In this document: positions 43,387 through 51,005 of the stretch, piece after piece | Layout of the letters: each line of letters starts with the position of its first letter | How positions within the stretch are numbered: the stretch's first letter is position 1 | Assembly (NCBI RefSeq): GCF_006717145.1 | Contig: NZ_VFQF01000002.1 | Coordinates: 434,001 to 498,000 of the forward strand | DNA from: Humibacillus xanthopallidus | Lineage (GTDB): Bacteria; Actinomycetota; Actinomycetes; Actinomycetales; Dermatophilaceae | DNA: 64,000 nucleotides | Direction of reading: 5' to 3' | Notes under the pieces: model-generated | Database searches by the model: none | What the model saw: only the letters and a program-made list of their open reading frames with translations | What the model was told of the DNA's origin: nothing | Made by a program: the position numbers and the translations under genes

Positions 43387-44238
43387 ATGAACGAGACCGG
43401 GCGCCAGGTCGCCCTCGTGACCGGCACCTCCTCGGGGATGGGACTGCACGCCGCCGTCGAGCTCGCCGGGCGCGGGCTCTCCGTCGTCGCGACGATGCGC
43501 GATGTCAGTCGCTCGGATCGGCTCGACGCCGCCGCTGCCGAGGCCGGAGTGCAGCTCGATGTCCGTGCGCTGGACGTGACCGACCACGAGGCGGCTCGCG
43601 CGTGCGTCGACGGGGTGCTCGCCGACCATGGCCGGATCGACGTGCTCATCAACAATGCCGGACGCGGCGCCGTCGGGACGGCCGAACAGCTCGGCCTGGA
43701 CGAGATCAGGGACCAGCTCGAGGTCAACTACCTCGGTCCGGTCGCGCTGACCAAGCTCGTCCTGCCGACCATGAGAGCGGCCGGCTCGGGTCGGGTGCTG
43801 ACGGTCACCAGTGTCGGCGGGGCCGTCGGGCAGCCCTTCGCCGATGCCTACTGCGGCGCGAAGTTCGCGGTCGAGGGCTTCATGCAGTCGCTCTCGACCG
43901 TGATGCTGGCCCACGGCGTGTGGGTCTCGGTCATCGAGCCGGCCGCCGTGGCGAGCGACTTCGTCAGCAACGTCGCACGCCCCGCCGGCGGGGCGCCTGC
44001 CGACGCGTATGCCGTCCAGCTCGAGGCCTACCTCGCTCGCTCGGCGGGTGCCTTCGCTGCGGCACAGCCCGCCCGGGATGCCGGCGTCGCCATCGCCGAG
44101 GCCGCGACCGCGGATGAATACCGCTTCAGGTGGCAGACCTCCGATGGGGCGACGGCGTTCGTCGGTATGTCCCTGGCCGATCTCGACGGCAGCCGCGTGC
44201 TCGGGACGACCCGCACCTGGATCGAGACCCAGGCCTGA
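43387..44238 (+). CDS. Short-chain dehydrogenase/reductase
   Basis: 283 residues. Classical SDR motifs: cofactor site VALVTGTSSGMGLHAA, NNAG in VLINNAGRGAVG, catalytic Ser in VLTVTSVGG and Tyr-x3-Lys in DAYCGAKFAVEGF. The IEP-A variant of the PG motif is VIEPAAVASDF. It is the kind of SDR that acts on retinol- or steroid-like or other hydrophobic alcohols, but the substrate is unknown. It follows marR closely but probably has its own leaderless promoter. Confidence 0.93.
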   Translation: MNETGRQVALVTGTSSGMGLHAAVELAGRGLSVVATMRDVSRSDRLDAAAAEAGVQLDVRALDVTDHEAARACVDGVLADHGRIDVLINNAGRGAVGTAEQLGLDEIRDQLEVNYLGPVALTKLVLPTMRAAGSGRVLTVTSVGGAVGQPFADAYCGAKFAVEGFMQSLSTVMLAHGVWVSVIEPAAVASDFVSNVARPAGGAPADAYAVQLEAYLARSAGAFAAAQPARDAGVAIAEAATADEYRFRWQTSDGATAFVGMSLADLDGSRVLGTTRTWIETQA

Positions 44239-44284
44239 CGTGGGTCTCCTCCACCTCGCCGCATGGGCCGGGGCTCCACCGTCG

Positions 44285-46267
44285 TCAGAAGGGCGGCGGG
44301 TCTGGCGTCGGCCGGATTGAGGCCGCTCCAGTCGGCCCGGGGTCTGGAGCGGAGGTCGAGGCCGATCCAGTCGGCCTGGGGTCTGGAGCCGCGTCCGGGG
44401 TCTGTGCAGCTGTCGGGAGTGCAGCGGTGGCATACGGGGTCGGTGCCGCTGGGGCGCGCACCGGGGTCTCTTGGGGGTGCCGGCCCTCGAGCCAGTTCTT
44501 GGGGTGGGTCGTGTAGGTGCGTGTGGCTGCGGTGTGCCAGGTGAGGGCGTCGTCGTCGCGCGTGGCGGTCCACCAGCCGGCGGTCTTGAGGCGGTGATGT
44601 TGTCGGTGCTTCGCGGTGAGGTTGTCGGGGTGGGTGGGGCCGTGGGGCCAGGGGGTGTCATGGTCGAGGTCGCAGTTGCGGGCGGGAACGGTGCACCCGG
44701 GTCCGCGGCAGGTGCCGTCGACGGCTCGGACGTGTTCGACCATCTCTGCGGTCGGGCGATACCCGGGCGTGATGGCGATGGCGCGTCCAGTGGTGGGGTC
44801 CGCGAGCAGGGTGTGCCAGATGGATCCAGGGGCGGTGATGATCTCGCGCGCGTGAGCGGCGCTGAGGTGTCCGTGACCGGTGAGCTCGCAGGGTTGGTCG
44901 TCGAGACCGAGGGCGGTTTCGAAGGGAATGACGATGATGGCTTTGCCGGCCGGGGACGGTGACATCGCCGCGAACCCGCCACCGGCGCGGACGGTCCCGC
45001 TTCGCGCCATGCCGGTTGCGGCGGCCTCGGTCGCATCGGTACCGGAGGCCCTCGTGGTGCCGTGGGCGTCCCCGCCGCCGTTGCTGCTCTGGGCGGCACC
45101 GGTGGGGGTGGCGCTGAAAGTCGTGCTCGTGCTGTCGGGGACGTCGTTGGCGTGAGCGGGGCTGCCGTCGTTTGTGTTGGCGGCGCCCTCGTCGCTGTCG
45201 GTGGGGCCGCCGCTCTCGGCGTCGTTGCCGGCGTCGTTGCCGGCATCGTTGCCGGCATCGATGGTGGTGTCTGTGGTGGTGTCGCCGTGTGGCCAGCCGG
45301 TGATGGCGGCGCCGGTGAGGTAGTCGGCGCGGAGCTGGTCGAGGGTGCGGGGGTCGCCGGCGGCTCGGGCGGCGCGGGCCGCGGTGTCAGCACGGTCGTA
45401 GGCGGCAACGATCCTGTCGGCGTCGTTGACGACCGTGAGGCGGCCCGTGCCGTCGTCGTGGATCTCGGCCCAGGCGCGGTTGTGGGCTCGGGCGGCACGG
45501 CGTCGTTCGGCGTGGTCGGCGTCTGGGGTGAGCAGAGCCCGGCGGAGCCGTTGCCGGAAGAGGGTGCCGGTCAGGCCGGCCCCGTCGCGGGTCGGGGCCA
45601 GCGTGGTGCGGGCGACGTGGTCGACGGCGTCGTCATCGAGGTGGCGGGTCTGGCGGACGAGCTCGCAGGCGCGGTGGATGGTGGTCGTGCCCGTGCGGAT
45701 CTGTTCGCGCAGGTACGAGCTGCGGGCTGCGGGTGCGGTGGCGAGCTCGAGGCGTATGGACAGGTCGGCCTGGGAGAGGCCGGTGGCGGCGGCGACCTCG
45801 GTGACGACGGCTTCGCGGGCCGACAGCGGGGTGCGCTCGACCCAGGACTGGGCGTGCCGGGCGTCGAGCTCAGCGAGGGCGGTCGCGTGCAGCCGGGCGA
45901 GGGCCTCGAGCTGGTGGTCGTCGGCCATGCCCTTGACGCGTTGTCCGCCCTCGAACCAGGCGAGGTCGGCGGCCATCAGCGCCTCGAACGACGCGGCACT
46001 CGCCGCATCCTCGCGATCCTCGAGGCTCTGCGGGTTTCCAGCGTCCCCAGCCTCGCCGGGGTCCTCGGTTTCAGCGACCGCGTCAGCAACCCCGGCGTCA
46101 CCCATGTGCACGGGTGGAGCAGCCGGGGCGGTCTCGGCCATCAGGGTGGCCACGACCCGGTGTGCGGACCGGGCCACGTGTCGCCCGTCACGCTGCTCCA
46201 TCGTCATGACGAACCCGCGCTCGAGGAAACCCTCGAGACGCGACTGTGAGTCGCTCGTGAACGGCAT
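44285..46267 (-). CDS. DUF222 / HNH endonuclease protein (13E12-type)
   Basis: 660 residues. DUF222 covers about residues 90-330 (ELDARHAQSWVERTPLSAREAVVTEVAAATGLS, LATAPAARSSYLREQIRTGTTT). A linker rich in Asp, Asn, Thr and Gly contains the tandem DAGN repeat (near 45225-45270). The HNH nuclease domain follows: CRGPGCTVPARNCDLDHDTPWPHG...HPDNLTAKHRQHHRLKTAGWW. The C-terminus is Pro/Thr-rich with a repeated DP.PTG.AS unit. Such genes are the mycobacterial REP13E12 family, several of which belong to the LexA regulon. ATG 46267 follows GGGAGGAGG by 4 bases. A LexA-type box lies 28 bases upstream of the start, next to an inserted IS. Confidence 0.92.
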   Translation of the reverse strand: MPFTSDSQSRLEGFLERGFVMTMEQRDGRHVARSAHRVVATLMAETAPAAPPVHMGDAGVADAVAETEDPGEAGDAGNPQSLEDREDAASAASFEALMAADLAWFEGGQRVKGMADDHQLEALARLHATALAELDARHAQSWVERTPLSAREAVVTEVAAATGLSQADLSIRLELATAPAARSSYLREQIRTGTTTIHRACELVRQTRHLDDDAVDHVARTTLAPTRDGAGLTGTLFRQRLRRALLTPDADHAERRRAARAHNRAWAEIHDDGTGRLTVVNDADRIVAAYDRADTAARAARAAGDPRTLDQLRADYLTGAAITGWPHGDTTTDTTIDAGNDAGNDAGNDAESGGPTDSDEGAANTNDGSPAHANDVPDSTSTTFSATPTGAAQSSNGGGDAHGTTRASGTDATEAAATGMARSGTVRAGGGFAAMSPSPAGKAIIVIPFETALGLDDQPCELTGHGHLSAAHAREIITAPGSIWHTLLADPTTGRAIAITPGYRPTAEMVEHVRAVDGTCRGPGCTVPARNCDLDHDTPWPHGPTHPDNLTAKHRQHHRLKTAGWWTATRDDDALTWHTAATRTYTTHPKNWLEGRHPQETPVRAPAAPTPYATAALPTAAQTPDAAPDPRPTGSASTSAPDPGPTGAASIRPTPDPPPF

Positions 46268-46294
46268 GGCGCCTCCTCCCTGACCCCTCAAGTA

Positions 46295-46306
46295 GAACAC
46301 GTGTTC
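46295..46306. promoter_or_regulatory. LexA-type SOS box, left copy
   Basis: GAACACGTGTTC fits the Gram-positive and actinobacterial LexA core GAAC-N4-GTTC exactly, with RNRY in the centre. It is 28 bases upstream of the DUF222/HNH start codon. The last two bases (TC) come from the end of the IS. Confidence 0.75.
46297..46304. repeat. Left 8-bp target-site duplication of the IS
   Basis: ACACGTGT; the same eight bases stand at 47311-47318. Eight bases is the usual duplication of the IS1595 family. The word is palindromic, so a slightly different boundary cannot be excluded. Confidence 0.75.
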
Positions 46307-46328
46307 TGCATATCTGCTTGGGTGAAGT
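46305..46328 (+). repeat. Left terminal inverted repeat of the IS
   Basis: Begins TCTGCATATCTGCTTGGGTG; differs from the right end only by GG versus AA at positions 16-17. Confidence 0.85.
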
Positions 46329-46339
46329 AACATCTGTGG

Positions 46340-47297
46340 ATGACCGCGAATCCGGTTCGGGGAGTGGACTACCCGTCGACGTACCAGCAGCTGCTGGAGT
46401 GGTTCCCGGACAACCAGTCGTGCCTGGACTACCTCGCGGCCCTGCGGTGGCCGGACGGGTTCGTCTGCCCCAAGTGCACGGCGCGTGAGTTCTGGCGCAC
46501 GGGCGCGGGCCTGTGGATGTGCCGGTCATGTGGCAGGCGGACATCGGTGACCGCGGGGACGATCTTCGACCGAACCCGGACGCCGCTGTCGACGTGGTTC
46601 GCGGCGATCTGGTTTCTGACCTCGCAGAAGAACGGGATGTCAGCCCTCGGGCTGCAAAGGGTCCTCGGGTTCGGCTCCTATGAGACCGCGTGGGCCTGGA
46701 TGCACAAGCTTCGCCGTGCGATGGTGCGCCCGGAACGCGACAAGCTGTCCGGTCTCGTCGAGCTCGACGAGACCATGATCGGCGGCGTCAGCCCAGGCAA
46801 ACCGGGGGCCGGGAGCGACAAGGTCCCCGTCATGATCGCCGTGGAGCGCAACGGAACTCGTCGCCTTGGCCGGGTCCGGCTCGCGGTCGCGCAGCGGCCG
46901 AACACCGGCGAGCTCGTCGACTGGGCGAGTCAGGTCATCGAGCCCGGATCGACGGTCCGCACCGACGGCCTGCGCACCCTGCGACGCCTCTCGGAGCTGG
47001 GCTACAAGCACGAGTTCACGACCGGCTACAACGCCGCGGACAAGGCCAGCGTCCTGCCCGGCGTACCTGGTGGCCTCGCTGCTCAAACGCTGGCTGATCG
47101 GCACGCTGCACTTCCGGGTCGAGGAGCACCAGCTGCCCTACTACCTGGACGAGTACACCTTCCGGTTCAACCGGCGCAACGCCAAGTCCCGCGGGCTGCT
47201 CTTCTACCGGCTGCTCGAACAGGCCGTGGTTACCGATCCCCATCCGCTCCACGAACTCCTCAGACCTGACGAAGCACCCATACCCGACTTCACTTAA
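46340..47297 (+). pseudogene. IS1595-family transposase, frameshifted
   Basis: The first frame (46340 to about 47062) has an N-terminal zinc ribbon (CPKC...CRSC), WFAAIWFLTSQKNGMSALGLQRVLG, and catalytic Asp residues in LVELDETMIGG and TVRTDGLRTLRR. Past PGV the frame is lost, and the C-terminus continues in another frame: LVASLLKRWLIGTLHFRVEEH and YLDEYTFRFNRRNAKSRGLLFYRLLEQ, ending TAA inside the right inverted repeat. Restoring two bases at about 47063 would give PGVHLVASLLKRW, as family members read. So this copy is probably inactive unless supplied in trans. IS1595 elements are not known for programmed frameshifting. Confidence 0.85.
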
Positions 47298-47310
47298 GCA
47301 GATATGCAGA
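47287..47310 (-). repeat. Right terminal inverted repeat of the IS
   Basis: Reverse complement begins TCTGCATATCTGCTTAAGTG. The transposase stop codon lies inside it. Confidence 0.85.
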
Positions 47311-47320
47311 ACACGTGTTC
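47309..47320. promoter_or_regulatory. LexA-type SOS box, right copy
   Basis: GAACACGTGTTC, followed by GA so that the right arm is the full GTTCGA. Its first two bases come from the IS end. The original, uninterrupted site would have read TAGAACACGTGTTCGA, one base off the 16-bp palindrome TCGAAC-N4-GTTCGA. Confidence 0.7.
47311..47318. repeat. Right 8-bp target-site duplication of the IS
   Basis: ACACGTGT, identical to 46297-46304. Confidence 0.75.
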
Positions 47321-47421
47321 GAACAAGGGGCAAGGGGTCATCCACAGCCAATTGCCCACGCGGTCAGACGAATTCAGCGATGTCGGAGATGGGCTGGGCC
47401 GCTTGACGTGACGCAGACGTA

Positions 47422-47562
47422 CCGTCGGAATACTGCCTCGATTGGCCGCGGGTGTGCCGACGGAGTGCTCTTTCGATTGCCGCTCTCATGACGCGAGCCG
47501 ACGGAGTGCTCTTTGGATTGAGGGGCGCGGAGGCCTGGGCCGACGGAGTGCTCTTTCGATTG
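47422..47562 (-). repeat. Repeat cluster B: four spaced copies of the 24-bp element
   Basis: GCCGACGGAGTGCTCTTTCG(ATTG), the reverse complement of the element in cluster C, occurs at 47456, 47497 (one change) and 47539, spaced 41-42 bases, with an older copy at 47422. No inverted partner is present, so this cluster does not form the long hairpins. It lies between the IS and the bluB-cobT promoter; open frames running through it into bluB are an accident of the repeats. Confidence 0.8.
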
Positions 47563-47579
47563 GCGCTCTCGTGACGAAC

Positions 47580-47585
47580 TACGCT
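47580..47585 (+). promoter_or_regulatory. Leaderless-type -10 box for the bluB-cobT fusion
   Basis: TACGCT, 6 bases, then GTG at 47592. It lies just after repeat cluster B and decides between several in-frame starts. Confidence 0.5.
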
Positions 47586-47591
47586 CGCAGC

Positions 47592-49262
47592 GTGACCTAC
47601 CGCCGCCCTGTCCCGACGATCGGCGATGCCACCTCGGCGGCCGAACGGGCGCAGGCTCCGGACGCGTGGGCCATGCCCGACGACCTCGCCGCGCTCGACC
47701 GGGTCATCGGCGCCCGTCGCGACATCCGGCGCTTCCGCCCCGACCCGGTGCCCGACGACGTCCTCACGGCAGTGCTGGCCGCCGGTCACCGAGCCCCCTC
47801 GGTCGGCCACTCGCAGCCGTGGCGCTTCGTCGTCGTCACCGAGCAGGCCACCCGCGACGCGGCCGCCCTCATGGCCGACCGGAGCCGCCTGCGCCAGGCT
47901 CACGGCATGGCGGAGGAGTCGGCCCGCGGGCTGCTCGACCTTCGGCTCGAGGGCATCCGCGAGGCACCTCTCGGCGTCGTCGTCGCCTGCGACCGCCGCA
48001 CCCCGGCGGCGGGCGTCCTCGGCCGCGCCACCTTCCCGGACGCCGACCTCTGGTCGTGCGCCGCTGCGATCGAGAACATCTGGCTCACCGCCCGCGCCCA
48101 CGGCCTCGGCCTCGGCTGGGTGACGCTCTTCGAGCCGGCCGAGCTCGCCGGGCTCCTCGGGCTGCCTGACGGCGTCGAGACGCTCGGCTGGCTCTGCCTC
48201 GGCTGGCCCGACGAGCGACCCCCGGAGCCCGGGCTCGAGCGGGCCGGCTGGTCGAAGCGGCTCCCGCTAGAGCAGGTCGTCATGCGCGAGCGCTGGGCCG
48301 AGCGCGACGCACCGACCTCGCACCTGCGCGCCCCCGAGCCCGCCTACGTTGTCGCTGCCCGCGACCGCGCCGATGACCTGCTCACCGTGCCGGGGTCGCT
48401 CGGGGTGCTCGACGCCGTTCTCGACCGCATCACGGCGCTCCCCTCCACGGAGGGTGGGGGCACCCTCGTGATCGCGGCCGCGGACCACGCCGTGACGGCA
48501 TACGACATCAGTGCCTTTGACGCGTCGGTGACGGCGGACGTGGCTCGCGCGACGCGTGCGGGCACGTCGATGGGCGCGGTGGCGGCCCGCTCCGCGGGTC
48601 TCGACCTGGAGTTCATCGATGCCGGGATCGCTTGCAGCAGAGGTGATCTCGTGACAACCGACGCGCTCGATGAGCCGACGTATGCCGCCCTGCTGGCTCT
48701 CGGACGTGAGCGCGGTGCCGCTCTGGCCGGGAGCGGTCCCGTCGCCCTCGGCGAGGTGGGCGTCGGCAACACGACGGTCGCGGCGACGGTGGCGGCAGCA
48801 CTGCTCGAGCTGTCGGCGCAGGAGGTCGTGGGGCGAGGTTCGGCAGCCGACGCCGCGATGGGCGAGCGCAAGCGCGACGTCGTGACTCGGGCCCTCCGCC
48901 GGGTCGGGCCGGTCACCGGCCACGACGCTGTGCGCCGGCTCGGCGGGGGAGAGCTCGCCGTCCTCACCGGCGTGGTGCTCGGCGTCGCGGAGGCCGGTGG
49001 GGTGGTCGTCCTCGACGGGCTCGCGACCTCGGTGAGCGCGCTCGCCGCCACGCGGCTCGAGCCGGCCGTCGCGGCCCACCTCGTCGCGGGTCAGCGATCG
49101 CGGGAGCGGGCGCACGCGCTCGTGCTCCGAGAGCTCGGGCTCGAGCCCCTCCTCGACCTGCGCCTGCGCGCGGGTGAGGGCGTGGGGGCAGCGCTCGCGA
49201 CGGGCGTCATCCGCGACGGACTGGCACTCCGATCCGGCGTCGCGCGCACCCTGCCGATTTGA
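47592..49262 (+). CDS. BluB-CobT fusion: DMB synthase plus DMB phosphoribosyltransferase
   Basis: 556 residues. Residues about 30-230 are BluB, the flavin-destroying enzyme that makes 5,6-dimethylbenzimidazole from FMNH2: DRVIGARRDIRRFRPDPVPDDVL, AGHRAPSVGHSQPWRFVVV and GLGLGWVTLFEPAELAGLLGLP. Residues about 260-556 are CobT, joining DMB with nicotinate mononucleotide to alpha-ribazole phosphate: VIAAADHAVTAYDIS, GTSMGAVAARSAGLDLEFIDAGI, VALGEVGVGNTTVAATVAAALL. Linking both gives channelling of the lower ligand of cobalamin. No other cobalamin gene is in the window. GTG 47592 is chosen because TACGCT stands 6 bases before it; longer frames run through repeats. Confidence 0.92.
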   Translation: MTYRRPVPTIGDATSAAERAQAPDAWAMPDDLAALDRVIGARRDIRRFRPDPVPDDVLTAVLAAGHRAPSVGHSQPWRFVVVTEQATRDAAALMADRSRLRQAHGMAEESARGLLDLRLEGIREAPLGVVVACDRRTPAAGVLGRATFPDADLWSCAAAIENIWLTARAHGLGLGWVTLFEPAELAGLLGLPDGVETLGWLCLGWPDERPPEPGLERAGWSKRLPLEQVVMRERWAERDAPTSHLRAPEPAYVVAARDRADDLLTVPGSLGVLDAVLDRITALPSTEGGGTLVIAAADHAVTAYDISAFDASVTADVARATRAGTSMGAVAARSAGLDLEFIDAGIACSRGDLVTTDALDEPTYAALLALGRERGAALAGSGPVALGEVGVGNTTVAATVAAALLELSAQEVVGRGSAADAAMGERKRDVVTRALRRVGPVTGHDAVRRLGGGELAVLTGVVLGVAEAGGVVVLDGLATSVSALAATRLEPAVAAHLVAGQRSRERAHALVLRELGLEPLLDLRLRAGEGVGAALATGVIRDGLALRSGVARTLPI

Positions 49263-49333
49263 GAGGTCCGAAATGGATCCGCCGCCGGATGGCCTCGGTC
49301 GAGATCGGCGCCGAGGGGGCGTCTGCCGCGCAC

Positions 49334-49339
49334 TAGTGT
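49334..49339 (+). promoter_or_regulatory. Leaderless-type -10 box for the CoA transferase
   Basis: TAGTGT, 7 bases, then ATG at 49347; the same hexamer serves the LLM gene. Confidence 0.55.
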
Positions 49340-49346
49340 CGGCTGC

Positions 49347-50528
49347 ATGACGAGCAGCACCGGGCCTCTCTCCGACATCGTCGTCGTCGACCTCTCGAGG
49401 GCGCTCGCCGGACCGCACTCGACGATGATGCTCGGTGACCTCGGCGCGCGGGTCATCAAGGTCGAGACGCCGGGCCGCGGCGACGACACGCGGGGCTGGG
49501 GCCCGCCCTTCGTCGGCGACGAGGGCGAGCGTGAGTCGACCTACTTCCTGTCAGCCAACCGCAACAAGGAGTCGATCACCCTCGACCTCAAGGATGCCGC
49601 TGACCGCGACGTGCTGCTCGCGCTCGTCGACCGGGCCGACGTGCTCGTCGAGAACTTCCGCACCGGAGTGCTGGAGCGCCTTGGCCTCGGCATCGAGGAG
49701 CTGACCCGGCGCAACCCGCGCCTCGTCGTGCTGTCGATCACCGGCTTCGGACACGACGGGCCCGAGGGCGGTCGGGCCGGCTACGACCAGATCGCCCAGG
49801 GCGAGGCAGGTGTCATGTCGCTGACCGGCTCCGGCCCTGACGACCCGCAGCGCGTCGGAGTGCCCATCGCCGACCTGCTGTCGGGGATGTACGGCGCCTA
49901 CGGCGTCGTCGCCGCTCTCCACGAGCGCGACCGCACCGGCCGCGGAACCGTCGTGCGCACCTCGCTGCTCGCCTCGGTCGTCGGGGTGCACGCCTTCCAG
50001 GGCACGCGCTGGACCGTCGCGGGCGAGGTCGGCCGGTCGGCCGGCAACCACCACCCCTCGATCGCCCCCTACGGCCTCTTCCACTGCCGTGACGGCTCGG
50101 TGCAGATCGCCGTGGGCAGCGAGGGCCTGTGGCAGCGACTGTGCTCGGCCTTCGGGCTCGACCCCGCAGCCCCCGGTTTCGCGACGAACGCCGAGCGGGT
50201 CGCGCACCTTGAGCGGGTCATCGACCTCATCGAAGGCGCCTTCGCCGACTGGGACGCGGAGCCGCTCCTCGAGCGTCTCGCCGAGGTGGGCGTGCCGGCG
50301 GGCAAGGTGCGCGGGCTCGACGAGGTGTATGCGTGGGACCAGGTCGCGAGTCAGGGCTTGCTCGTCGACGTCGACCACCCCACCCTCGGCCGGGTCACGC
50401 TGCCAGGGCCGCCGCTGCGCTTCTTCGACGGTGACGGCACCGAGGTCACCCGCCGCGAGCACGCCGCCCCGCCGACCCTCGACGAGGACGGGGCCGCGAT
50501 CCGCGCCTGGCTGGCGTCAGGGGAGTGA
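49347..50528 (+). CDS. CaiB/BaiF (family III) CoA-transferase
   Basis: 393 residues. It moves CoA between carboxylic acids. Family landmarks: VVDLSRALAGPHSTMMLGDLGARVIKVE at the start, FLSANRNKESITLDLKD, and the catalytic Asp in GRAGYDQIAQGEAGVMSLTG; then VGVPIADLLSGMYGAYGVVAALHERDRTGRG. The acids used cannot be told from the sequence. It is leaderless-type and alone, so the pathway is not indicated by neighbours. Confidence 0.93.
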   Translation: MTSSTGPLSDIVVVDLSRALAGPHSTMMLGDLGARVIKVETPGRGDDTRGWGPPFVGDEGERESTYFLSANRNKESITLDLKDAADRDVLLALVDRADVLVENFRTGVLERLGLGIEELTRRNPRLVVLSITGFGHDGPEGGRAGYDQIAQGEAGVMSLTGSGPDDPQRVGVPIADLLSGMYGAYGVVAALHERDRTGRGTVVRTSLLASVVGVHAFQGTRWTVAGEVGRSAGNHHPSIAPYGLFHCRDGSVQIAVGSEGLWQRLCSAFGLDPAAPGFATNAERVAHLERVIDLIEGAFADWDAEPLLERLAEVGVPAGKVRGLDEVYAWDQVASQGLLVDVDHPTLGRVTLPGPPLRFFDGDGTEVTRREHAAPPTLDEDGAAIRAWLASGE

Positions 50529-50545
50529 GCTCCGGCTCGGGCTGA

Positions 50546-50843
50546 TCACGAGCCGGCACCCGCGGCGCCGGTGCCGGCACCGCCGCTGCCGAGCGGGCAG
50601 CCGTGCACGTGGTCGGGGGTCGATCGCGTGCTCCACTCCGCTAGGCAGATCCGGCAGAGCCCGCACGCCGAGACCACGAGCCGGTGCGGCGATGACCGGG
50701 TCGCCACCGGCGAGGGCGTTCTGGGCGAAGGTGAAGATGCTCAGCTCGTCGTCGGTCATGTCCTCGCGCGGTTTGTCGACGAGGGTCCTGATGCGGGTCA
50801 AGGCGTAGTGCATCCACGCAGCCTCGCTGACGTCCTCGCTCAC
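50546..50843 (-). pseudogene. Small gene with a frameshift; second half Cys/His-rich
   Basis: The first frame from GTG 50843 reads SEDVSEAAWMHYALTRIRTL, VDKPREDMTDDELSIFTFAQ and NALAGG, with good codon bias, up to about base 50700. Beyond that the same frame (to 50517) turns Arg-rich with poor third-position GC. One other frame from about 50700 to the TGA at 50546 has nearly complete third-position GC and reads HRLVVSACGLCRICLAEWS, then PDHVHGCPLG: a C-x2-C-x2-C...H-x-H-x2-C cluster suggesting metal binding. A one-base insertion (or sequence error) near 50700 would join them into a protein of about 99 residues. I do not recognise the family. Confidence 0.6.
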
Positions 50844-51005
50844 GGTGGTTCCTCCTCGTCGAGTGCCCGCCCGGACCGCGTCACACACGTCGTCGTGGCA
50901 ACCTCCGTCGGCGCGGCTGTGCCCCCATCATTGCGGTTGACCCGGCGCGGTGGCGCCCCTGCTCCGGTCGGTGACCGCGCCGGTCGGTGACCGCGCAGGG
51001 GCACG
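50844..51005. other. Intergenic region with an elaborate hairpin near the AraC stop
   Basis: 162 bases. The left part (to about 50950) shows nothing I recognise. The right part holds the duplicated hairpin listed separately. Confidence 0.5.
50955..50998 (-). terminator. Nested hairpins after the AraC gene
   Basis: An outer stem GCCCCTGC/GCAGGGGC encloses two direct copies of CCGGTCGGTGACCGCG, each with its own 5-bp hairpin (CGGTC/GACCG). It lies just after the AraC stop and is the likely terminator, although without a T-run. Confidence 0.55.

Larger units (their letters stand above)
46305..47310 (+). mobile_element. IS1595-family insertion sequence, 1,006 bp
   Basis: Bounded by 24-bp inverted repeats (22 of 24 identical; TCTGCATATCTGCTT at both ends) and flanked by the 8-bp direct repeat ACACGTGT. 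It carries one transposase frame with an IS1595-type zinc ribbon and DDE-like catalytic core, now frameshifted. The target was the centre of a LexA-type box in front of the DUF222/HNH gene. Because the IS begins with TC and ends with GA, a complete GAACACGTGTTC is rebuilt at each junction. Confidence 0.87.

Noticed and set aside
46340-47297. Programmed frameshift in the transposase
   Set aside because: There is no slippery heptamer at the junction, and a two-base loss explains the missing His codon in PGVHLVAS.
47442-47591. N-terminal extension of bluB-cobT
   Set aside because: The extra residues are encoded by the intergenic repeats; BluB homology begins after the GTG at 47592.
47364-48101. 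Minus-strand open frame antisense to bluB
   Set aside because: Composition is that of a shadow frame; no start signal or known motif.
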